A model generated the notes under the pieces. The model saw only the letters and a program-made list of their open reading frames with translations, did not search any database and had not been told where the DNA came from. A program made the position numbers and the translations under genes. A stretch of DNA of 64,000 nt from Asterias rubens (taxonomy: Eukaryota; Echinodermata; Asteroidea; Forcipulatida; Asteriidae). The stretch is taken from contig NC_047071.1 in the NCBI RefSeq assembly GCF_902459465.1, forward strand, positions 9,440,002 to 9,504,001, in the 5' to 3' direction. Shown here in pieces: positions 23,832 through 35,800 of this stretch. Position 1 is the stretch's first letter. Each line of letters starts with the position of its first letter.

Positions 23832-26800
23832 ATGATTTGTGTATCTATCCCAAGTATTAGGCAGGTGAACGAAGATGAAAAACCATTTACGGTAAGGAAC
23901 ACCATGAAGCTATATAGCTCCATGGGAACACTAACCATTAATTGGATGATTTAATTGACTGATAAGCAGCGAGTGTGATCTGGGGTGGATTTCACAAAAC
24001 AAAGGTAGTCCTAACTTAGTTAGGACTAGTCCTAGGCAATGCTAAGAGATAGGACCAGTCCTAAGTTAGGATGAGTTACTGGTCCTAACTTAGGACTGGT
24101 CCTATCTCTTACCTTAGCATTGCATAGGACTAGTCCTAAGTTAGGACTACCTTTGTGAAATCCACGTGATTGTCGAGTTGTTGTGGAGTATTCATAGCCA
24201 AATGCTAGCACTAGCTGCAGTGCACTAGAATTTCCTTCCTCCATCACCATTGTTAGTGTTACTGTAAAACGAATGTGGCCAAATAAAATTGGATTGTATG
24301 CCATCAAAAAACAAGAGGAGATGCGACACTACACTAACGTTACAGTACAGTTCTACTGACAGCTAGTTCTAACTTCTAGTGTAGTAGGCCTATTTTATTA
24401 ATGTTAGTTACTTTCTAACAGTCTAATTAATAAATAAATAAATGTTAAAAATAAACAATACTTTTATAGTATCTGTCTGACTCTGACTGAGTATTGCATT
24501 ATTGGTAGTACGATAGCCAGCAGAGCGAACTTTAACTTTAGGTAAACCACATGATGCCACGTACATAGCCCTTTTTAATCATTGATTCAATCTAAATGGT
24601 GTAACATTAACGAGCTTATCGCGAATCCCCCCTGGCAGTGTCGAAAGGCGTTGTGGGAATTGGGAAAAGGGGGCAACAACACCCCCTTTTTATTCCCACA
24701 ATGCCGTTCGGAAATTGAGGAAAATCAGCCAGCAGGCAGGAATCGCAAAAGGTCTAAACCCTATAGGCTGGTTCTCAGTTTGTGTATCTAGTTACAAATG
24801 CAATGTTCTGGGTCCTGGTTGGCTGGGGGTGGAGGGGGGGGGGCTTGGTTTGGTTTCCTCTCTGCTTTCAAAAACATTTTTGTTGTACACTTACTTCAAT
24901 GCTTTGGTCAGGTGAGTTGTTATTAGACTTGTGGACAAGTCATTAAATGTCTATCGCGGTGATAGCGTTCCAACCCTCCCCGTGATTCCCGCGATATTCT
25001 CGTGAGACTGCCGTCCCGCGAGACTACTGCTCTCACGACTACGGTCCCTTAGATGTCGAGCAACCAGCAGTTCACGCGAGAGCAGTGATCTCGCGAGAGC
25101 ACCGCCACAACTCGACTATCTCAACATGTGGGACCATTACGACTTGTCCACGAGTCTAGTGAGTTAAATATACAACATGTACATGTAATACAGCAAGCTG
25201 TCACAAGGGCACCCTCCTTAAAATTGCGTCTTGAACAAGCTGTCCATAGCATCGTCTGATCACAATTCTCATTGCAAGTAATGGTGATTCAATTAGGAGG
25301 CTTAAGGCCTATACATTATGTAAATCATCAATCTGATTGATGATAAGCCTCCTTAAATGTTATAGTTATAATCAGTGAGATTTCAGAAACTAATATTTTT
25401 TGATTAATTTTATCATAAAGTGTTTGATTTTGTAATTGTTCTTTGTGCAGGTTTATCAGGTGCATGTCCGAGTGTCAAGTAAAACCCACATTGTTGAGAA
25501 AAGATACAGCGAGTTTCACACATTGCATAAACAGGTTAGTACGTATGTAGAATCTATTTCAATTATTCAAATGTGAATTAAAGACACTGGACACTATTGG
25601 TAATTGTCAAAGACCAGTTTTCTCACTTGCTGCATCCCAACATATAATGCATAAAATAACAAACCTTTGGAAATTTGAGCTCAATCGGTCATCAAAGTTG
25701 CGAGATAATAATGAAAGAAAAAACACCCTTGTCACACGAAATTTTGTGCTTTCAGATGCTTGATTTCGAGACCTCAAATTCTAAATCTGAGGTCTCGAAA
25801 TCAAATTTTTTGAAAATTTCTTCTTCCCGAAAACTACGTTACTTCAGAGGGAGTTGTTTCTTACAATGTTTTATACTACCATTAGTATATAACCTCTCCC
25901 CATTACTCGTTATCATGTAAGGTTTTACGCTAATAAGTATTTTGAGTAATTACCAAAAGTGTCCGCTGCCTTTAGCTTTTTAGTGGTGATACAGTGCTTG
26001 ACTTTTTTTTGCAAAAAAATTCATTAAAGTCCGCTGGGCTTGTTGTGGCTCAAAATTTCTAACAGACCAGAGATTGTTTTACAAGACTAGAATCAAATTG
26101 AATTTTGACATGTTTTTATTTGACCGAGCACAGAGAGAAGTGAGAACGGATATCACTCCACTCTTGAAGCAGCACAAAAATCTTCCTCTGGTAATGGGTT
26201 CTCTAAGAATGTTCTTTTAATGATTTTGAGTGGAACAATGACCAATTTTACTAGAGCAGGATTTGAACCAACAACTTCTGGATTAAACGTGCCGCCCTTC
26301 TACCAACTGAGCTATCTATTAAAGGGAAAGTACACGTTTGGTGGCAATTTTCAAAGACCAGTCTTCCCACTTGGTGTATCCCAACATTTATAGGCATTAT
26401 AACAAAACAAGCCTGTGAAAATTTGAGCTCAATTGGTCATCGAAGTTGCGAGAAAATGATGAGAGAAAAAACACCCTTGTTGGACGAATTTGTGTGCTTT
26501 CAGATTGGAATAAAAGACTTCTGGCTAGAAGTCTTTTATTTGAGTGAGAAATTACCTCTTTCTCAAAATCTATGCTACTTCAGAGGGAGCCGTTTCAAAC
26601 AATGGTGTTAATGCCATCAACAGCTCTCCAATGCTCGATACCGAGTCAGGTTTTAAGTTAATATTTGTTTTGAGTAAATACCAAACTTGTACCTTCCCTT
26701 TAACCCTATGTTGGTGGTTTCCCGTTTTGTTATAAGTGTGCTTTTACATGTACCTCTTGCTTCTTGAAATGAAGGTGAAGAAAAGCATGGAGACCCCAGA

Positions 26801-29800
26801 CTTTCCTCCCAAGAGGATGAGACAACTCACAATGAGAGGGATAGAGCAAAGACGACAAGGACTGGAGCAGTACATACAGGTTGGTTGTGACTACCTTCTT
26901 AAGCCCTGTTCGTATCGGACTTAATTTGGGTAAACTAACCGAGCCAATGGGTAACTTCCCCATTTTAAGTCCAATGCGAACAGCCCAGGAATTTTCCTCC
27001 TAGGTAACTTACCCAACCCGAATGGGTAGTTTAACCGGGCCAAAGGTGCCCAGGAAGATTGACCAGGTCACTTTAACCAAGCCAGAAAGTCCAATGCGGA
27101 CGTGACGACTCGGTTAAAGCCAGTGGACACTATTGGTAAATGTCAAAGACCAGTCTTCTCACTTGCTGTATCTCAACATACATACGTATGCATAAAATAA
27201 CAAGCCTGTGAAAATTTGAGCTTAATTGGTCGTTGAAGTTGCGAGATAACTATGAAAGGAAAAAACACCCTTGTCACACGAAGTTGTGTGCTTTCAGATG
27301 CTTGATTTCGAGACCTCAAATTCTAAACTTGAGGTCTCGAAATCAAATTAGTGGAAAATTACTGCTTTCTCGAAAACTACTCCACTTCAGAGGGAGCCGT
27401 TTCTCACATTGTTTTATACTATCAACCTCTCTCCATTACTCGTTACCAAGTAAGGTTTTATGCTGATAATTATTTTGAGTAATCACCAATAGTGTCCACT
27501 GCCTTCAAATCTCCCATCCGTCCATGACCCGAAAGAAGCTGACACGTTTTGTCATGGAAGAATAAGATTTACGTGATTATCAAACTATTCAATGTTACGC
27601 AGGGGGCCAGCTCGGTTAGTTTACCCACAGTGTCGGTAATTTTACCCCTGTCAACTAAATCCAAGTGCGAACGGTGGGAAAGTTAACACGTCGGAACGTT
27701 ACCCAGCGTCATGGCTAAGTTAAGTTACCGAAAATATTAATCCAGTGTGAACATGGCTTATAAGGGTAGTATCCCGTTCGACCGCGGTCGTGACACTTGT
27801 GTCGTTGAGCAGGACGCTAAAACCAAAAGCTCTCAACCCAGCCAGGGGTAAATGGTTTACCTGTGAGGGCAGAGATGGTTCTTGTGACGGAGTTATTTTT
27901 GGACTTGTTGGTGTCATATGAAAGTTGAGTCCATAAGCTATCCATACACACCTTTCCCCCTAGAATCATTCTTTTCTATTATTCGGCAGCCATTTCAAAA
28001 CTGTTTAGTTTTCTTTAGACGCACTGTAGTGTTAAGACTTTCCATGTTTCTCTTGCTGTAGGCACTTCTTGACCGAGATAATGTTCCCAAATCTCTTCTC
28101 ACATTTCTGCGAGTGAAGAACTTCAAGACCATTAGTTACGAGTAAGTATGTTACACGTTGATTTTATGAATCTGTGTTAACTTCACATGACCATACTGTT
28201 AGTGTTTATTTATTGCCTTTATTTACCCAGGGTGAGCCAAATCAGTATACAAACTGGTTTCCATTTGGGCCCTGCACATATACAGTTAAGAACAATAAAC
28301 AAAAAAGTAAAACAATAAACAAAATTATTTTAAGACACTTTGTACATGAATTTGTACTGACTTGATTCAAGGCAAGAGAAACGGGCAACATCTTGGCAGT
28401 GTAAACTGCAAACTGGATCTTAAAAATCACAGCTTGTGTTTCAGTTGAGTTGATATTTTTACTTTTGATATTTGTTTCATAGAAAACTAAGTTTGGATAC
28501 GACAATTACCAATAATGTGCAGAAACTGTTAAGACTACGTACATGTGCAAACACAAGTAGATCTACATGTAAGCGGGACAAAATTTGAGCAGTCAAGTTC
28601 ACTGAAGCTCTGGTGTTGTCAGCAGCAGAGTGTGGGTTGGAATCCCGGTCATGCCACCTGTGCCCTTGAGCAAGAGACGTAACCATGTGTGTAAAAAGTT
28701 AGGAAGGTCATGCAGTCTGCTTGAATTGCCAGACTCCTAAATGTATGGGATGATGCCCATACCTACATGTACATCCTTACAGACTGTAAAGGGGTAACCC
28801 TGTTTCAGCCCCGGGAGTAGGTGGCAAATTCTTATATAAATACGCAGGCCTCGATCTTTTCTCGTTAAGGGGCACAGCAATTTCCCTCCAGTTAAAGGGC
28901 ACCGCTGGGAGGGGAATGTCAATTTGTACAGGAACCTTGCACAGGGCACAACAGTTAAAGCACGGGGCACCATGGCATTCCTTTTGGGTGCTTTGGGTTA
29001 TTTGGAGGCCTGAATCAGTCTCATAATTTAAGCAACTCAAAAAAAAATGTTTTTGTTTGTTTAAAGGAACATTACAGAATTGGTGAGAAGAATAAAAATG
29101 TAAAGATCACAGATTTACAAAAAAAACTTTCACGGTCTACTATGGATGATAATAGTAGAAAACATCCCTAGAAATATTTCTGTATGATAAATGTCATATT
29201 TGATGAGAAATAAATAACCTAATTTCCTGTTCGGAGTTTATCGCTCAGTGAGCAATTAGAGGGGGGTGGGGGCGATTTTCATGACTTACTTAGACTTAGA
29301 CTTAGACTTAGGGGCTCCTGCGTCGTCCGACGCATGAGGCAGTCAACGCTCTCCAGGCAGATCGGTCAGCAGTCAGTGACCTGACGTCGCTCCAGCCTCT
29401 ATTGACCCTATGAAGGTCCCGCTGGATGGTCTGGTGCCAGTTCATTTTAGGTCGGCCTCTCCTCCTCCTTCCCGGCGGGTTCCACCACAAGACTTGATTG
29501 GCGAGTCTCGAAGGGGGGAGCCGCGAAACATGGCCCAGCCAGTTCATGCGCCGCCCACAGATTGTATTGGACACTGGAGTTTGTTGTGATCGATCTCTGA
29601 CCTCCTCGTTGCGGACGAAGTCACTCCACTTAACAATGTTTAATGCCCAAGATCTTCCTTAGGCATCTTGAGTTGAATGCATCAAGTTTCTTCTCTTGAC
29701 TTGATTTTAAGTGCCAAGTTTCGCAGCCATAGAGTAAAGTAGATAGCACGTTGGAATTGTAGAAGCGAAGCTTGGTTTGAAGAGAGAACTTCTTGCTTGT

Positions 29801-32800
29801 CCAGATCTTATTAAGCTGGTTGAAGGCTGCGGAGGCTTTACCCATTCTGCAGCTGATTTCATGATCCATTGATCCCTGGCTGTTGATGGAACTTCCCAGG
29901 TAGGTAAAGTCATCCACTACATCAACTTTATCTTGCCCAACGAGAATGTCAGGTGTTGTCTGGTGATCACCTGAAAGCATGATTTTCGTTTTCTTTCTGC
30001 TGATCATAAGACCCAGTCTAGCTGAGGCATCACTGATGGAGTCCATTACAGTCTGGAGACCCTGGGTACTGTCGGACAATGCTGCGATATCATCAGCAAA
30101 ATCAAGGTCGGACAGTTTGGCTCCTCCAGTCCAAACGATTCCATGGTCCTTCGTAGCTTTCTCCAGAACCCAATCAATGGCCACTGCGAATAGAATGGGA
30201 GACAGGATACAGCCTTGGCGCACACCAGTTAGTACCTGGAACCAGTCACTGAGACCGTCTTCGGTCCGAACATGGCAGCGGAAGTTGTCATAGATGTTTC
30301 CGATCGCTTTGACTATCCATGATTTTCATGCAAAATGTTTAATTGGTTTTTCACTATTTTCTCATGACCAAGATCGATCTCAAACTTCTACTGGTTTGTT
30401 ATTTTAATTTATTTTATTTTAATTCTTCGGACAAAACAATAAAACAAGCACAGGCCATCCAGGGAAGGGCAAAAGTAAAAAAAAAAACAACAAAAAACTG
30501 TAATTAAAAAAGATGTGCCCTCCCTAGATGAACGACATGCAACTCCCAGTTAGTTCATGTATGGTGTGGGGGGACTGTGGATTACATAAAGTGCTTAGGC
30601 CTACACTGCCAGCAACTCTTTTGTTTAGCAAACAACAATTTTGTAATGTTCCTTTAAAGCCATTGGACACTTTCGGCACAGAAAAAAAAAGGTTCACAGA
30701 TTTACAAATAACTTATAGGGTTTACAGAAGGTAATGGTGAAAGACTTCTCTTGAAATATTATTCCATGAAATGCTTTTCTTTTTGAGAAAACATTAAAAC
30801 AATACCAATTCTCGATATCGAGAATTCTGGATTTATGACACGGCAAAAAGCGTGGAAACAAGGGTGGGTTTTCCCGTTATTTTCTCCTGACTCCGATGAC
30901 CGATTGAGCCTAAATTTTCACAGGTTTGTTATTTTATATAGAAGTTGTGATACACGAAGTGTGGGCCTTGGACAATACTGTTTACCGAGAGTGTCCAATG
31001 GCTTTAACATGTTTAAGCGCCATGAGAGATTTGGTGTTACATGTAAATAAGACATTATACCATCATCATTGTTATTATATGAGAATTTGGTGATACAGGT
31101 GAGAGGTGAGTTACTGATTCTGAGTTTTGCATGCTCTTTTATTTCAGCTCGCTCGATGAGCTCGGAAAAGAGGTTCCAAGGTACCTTTAACACTCACTTG
31201 TTCTTCTTTTTCTTATTCTTGTAATACATTGCTTTACACGTAGTTTGCAGTATACATATACACGTAGACTAGCTTCTTCACAAGATGCTCGGGTAAACAC
31301 CTGTGCACACAAAGACCTTAATCGTAAATACTCGGTACACGCACGTTAGGCATGAATTGAGGTGATTGCTGATCTAGCTAGCGATCAAGTTTGATGATCC
31401 CTAGCTTGACCAGCCTGCACCTCAAGTTAACAGTTAGTGCTTGCGCATTGCAAAAAGGTCCAAGTGCTGGGCATAGTGGTTGTTAGCTAGACCAGCATGC
31501 ACCTTATCATTCCATGGTTAACGCTGGCGTACATAGTATTTGTGAAGTAGCAGCGTTCTCCCTTAAAGGGACTGGACACTATTGGTAATTACTCAGCATA
31601 ATTATTATCATAAAACCGTTTTTGGTCACGAGTAATGGGGAGAGGTTGATAATATAAAACATTGTGAGAAACAGCTCCCTCCAAAGTGACATAGTTTTCG
31701 AGAAAGAGGTAATTTTCCACAAATTTGATTTCGAGACCTCAGGTTTAAAATTTGAGGTCTCGCAATCAAGCATCTGAAAGCACACAACTTTGTGTGACCA
31801 TAGGTGTTTTTCTTTCATTAATATCTTGTAACTTTAGCTAACGATTGAGCTCAAATTTTCACAGGTTTGTTATTTTAGGCATGTGTGTTGAGATACACCA
31901 ACTGTGAAGACTAGTCTTTGACAATTACATGTACCAATAGAGTCCAGTGTCTTTAACAGCGGTCTGCTGGCCATGCAAGCCGAATCGTGAGGACCAATCA
32001 AAATTCTCTTCATTCTCTAACTCAGTCATGTGTCAGTGATGAAAAACATCCAATTTAAAAAACATGTATTTATGCTAAGGGGACCAGTGGAAAGAAACGC
32101 CAGACATGTTTTGGCATTTCAGATCTTTCATTCCATGTTGAATGGATTGCCTAATTAGCAACCTTATTTCTTTTCAACCACTGTAAGATTGGCTAAGGGG
32201 GTTGATTATGGACAAAAGTACAGCTTTAAAACAAGTTTGCCTTTTTTGCTCAGTGAGAGTGCCTTTTGTTTGTAATTTTGGTCTACTTCAAAGTCGATCA
32301 AAGTTGCTTTAAAGGTTCTCTCCAATGACATGGTTTTCATTTCTGCTTAAAGGCAGTGGACACTATTGGTAATTTTCAAAGACTAGCCTTCACAGTTGGT
32401 GTACATGTAGTTCAACACATACATAAAATAACAAACCTGTGAAAATTTGAGCTCAATCGATCATCCAACTTGCGAGATAATAATGAAATAAAAAACACCC
32501 ATGTCACACAAATTTTTGTGCGTTGAGATGGATGGTTGATTTCGAGACCTCAAGTTCTAAATCTGAGGTCTCAAAATCAATTCGTAAAAAATTACTTCTT
32601 TCTCAAAAACTATGGCTCTTCAGAGGGAGCCGTTTCTCACAATGTTTTATACCATCAACCTCTCCCCATTACTCGTCACCAAGAAAGGTTTTATGCTAAT
32701 AATTATTTTGAGTAATTACCAATAGTGTCTACTGCCTTTAACCCATTATCTGATTTCCCGTAATACACAAACATTTTAACTACGTGAATATAGCTGTAAC

Positions 32801-35800
32801 AACAAGATAAAAGGGTACATTGCCATTTTGCTAAATTTCATTTCAAAAGGTGGTCAAGTGTTTAAAATATCACCGAAAAATCCGGAGGATGTCCATGCCG
32901 GAAGAAGAATCCATAATATATACATGTACAATTTGAGAAACGTTACTGATAGTAACGCTTCTCATATTAAAATTTGGCCACAAAAACTGATATCTTTTTA
33001 CATAACCTTACTTCAAAGAGAAGTGTTTTCAAAATGCTTTATACTATCGAAAGCTGCTCTAAGCTTCTAACCAATTAATGTGCAATGGCCATTAACCTTC
33101 CCTTGTGTCTTGGCGAGACACTTAATTAACCAATAATATTTCATTCATTGGATTGTAATAGGTACAGTCATATAGGCCAAGTGTTTGTACTTAAAACTTC
33201 AATGCACGTAAAAGAACCCAGTCACACTACTAAATCGCAAGGAAAAGAGGTGGCCTGTTGTTTTTGGCATCCGATGCTCTTGTGCCTCATCTAGATGCTG
33301 AACAGGCTTAGATGTGAATAGTCATAGCAGTAGAAGTAGGAGGCAGTAAATACTGTTTATAATTTATTGTTAAGCCCGATTTATAAGTTTCCTGTGAATG
33401 CGATACAAATTTTGGCGTCGTAAATTGTCAATGAATATTCGCAACAGTTGAACTGTACTTAGTGCTTAACTCCTGCGAAACATTCGCATCGAAAATACCC
33501 GTGACGTCAAAATTCGCTTCGCATTTGCAGGAATAGTGAACCGAGCTTTATGCAGCAATGAGTGCTACATTGACTTGGGCAGAAACACCATTTACAGTGT
33601 GACTATTCAGGCAATGGGTTGTTATTGACCTAATGCATTGATGTCATCCAGCTGCCATCTTAGACAGTTAGATGAAAAACGGTAACAAAACAATCAAGAC
33701 GCACAGATTTGTACACGCGGCGCACAGGATTGGCCAATGAACAACCTCATTTTAACCTCTAGGTGAAGGCGCCCTATTGAAATGACATCATGAGCATAAA
33801 GTCTATTGAGTTGATACTTTTTCTTTCATAGTTTGTCTTTACTTTTTATGTTAAATTGTAGTCTTAGAAACCTTTTAATAATTCACAATCATGTCTGAAG
33901 TGTCGCAACTATACAACTACAGACTGTTCAAGCCATGCATGTATTTATCCTTTTGGGAGGGAACCTTTGCGTATTGATATTTTTGTGATTCTTGTATTAA
34001 AACAAAATCACGTGCTTGACCCTTTGAGTGTGTAGGTACATGTATAGTGCAAGGATCTGAAAAAAGTAAAGTTTGTTTGGTCGTCGTAATCAGTTTTTTG
34101 TTTAGTTTTATTTGAACTCTCAGAGCTGAAGGAAATTATTGTTTGTTTGAAACCCTCTTACTCTAACCATTCATTATCATCCACATGGTTTTGAATTATT
34201 AACTTTATAGTATAGATGGAAATTTGCATTAGGGATAAAGACTATTGTTTTTGGTTTTTACCATATACACGTACACTGATATTTGTTAGTATACAAATAT
34301 TGGTTGCTTCGAGTGCTATGGTTAAAACTACGACTCCCGAGTTGATCCCAGGAGTGCGCCTCAAGAAAATGGAATGGTCCGGGGATTACCAAGGGAGTTT
34401 TAGTTTCAAACATAGCAGAAGTTAAAGCAGTCAATATTTGTTTTATAACACTCCAACAGACTATTATCATTTTCGTACATGTAACGTTCGTACACGCGTT
34501 TCAGATACACAGATGCACAACTGATTGGGTTCAAGGTGGGTAAAAATTCATCTGGGTACTGCACGCCGTGTGATAGTCGTCTGACTATCACACAGCAAAT
34601 TATGCACTAGCACACGTACGCCGGCTAGTAAAACTAAGACATATCATGTTACGCGCTCTAAACCAATGAAGGCAGAATATTTGTAAGGGGTGTTATAACA
34701 CTGAATATTCAGTCTCCTCCGAGCTCTACTGTCAATCACAGGCATTTCACCACAGTTCATGCCTTCGATTTTTTGTCTCAGAGCTCGGGAATGTACTGAG
34801 TATGCCCGTAAACAGTGCTAACACTTTACCAGTGTACATGTATATGGGTAAACCAGAAATAATGGGTGCGTTCGTTTAGCTCCCCTGGGTCGACCCCGGT
34901 GTGTGGCGGTTTTTTTCCAGGATGAACGTGGGTAATTATTTACCCACACTCGTCCTGGAGAAAAAAAAACGCCACACACCGGGGTCGACCCAGGGAAGCT
35001 AAACGAACGCACCCAATAACTTTACAGAAGTTATCACCTGGTTGTAGCAGTTTATAGCTTTATCACATGGTGAGTGCTTAAAAAAAAAACGGTACAAAGT
35101 CAACCATCCTACTGTCTGACCATTCATTATCATCAAGTGTGGTTTTCTACTAAACATAATATGTACAATCTACATGTACAAGTACATGTACATATGAACA
35201 TGCATAAATCTGGCTTGCATTTATGTCATGTGTTATAAGTGTATAAAATCAGTACACAGTCAACCCTCCTACTGTCTGACCATTCATTATCATCCACTGT
35301 GGTTTTGAAAGATACATGTAGACACATTAAATATAAGCCAGTCTGCATTATGACGTCATTATGGAGAAAGCATATCTCAGTACACAGTCAACCCTCTTAC
35401 TGTCTGACCATTCATTACCATCTACTTTGGTTTTGAATGATTAACTACGTAGTTACGATATGGTGGCCTATGCATCTCCGAGATGCATGGCCACCTGATA
35501 TCGTAACTATGTCCGACTCTCCACTGTACACAAGACATAGTTACTCCACCATACACCAACCTTTGCAATTAAATTTGTACCAAATGTTCATGAAAAATCC
35601 GGATGGGGTTTAAAGACAAATTAATTTTACCTTCTGTTTTTGGAACAGTATATTTGTTATTTTATATAAATGTTGATGCAAAGGTAATGCAGATGCAATT
35701 AGATTAACACAAGACAGTTTCATTTCAAAAAGGTGGTCGTCCTTTTGAGATATCGGTAAAAATCCAGAGGGCTGCCACACAGGAAGTAGAATTGGGGGCA

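Noticed and set aside
25675-25920. Recurrent 60-110 codon ORFs starting MSSIGH or similar
   Set aside because: They are readings through copies of the TTAA MITEs, seen repeatedly at 25.7, 26.4, 27.2, 31.6, 38.3 and 52.6 kb.
35092-35445. CRISPR-like spaced repeats
   Set aside because: Spacing is irregular, repeats are diverged, and the context is an animal intron.
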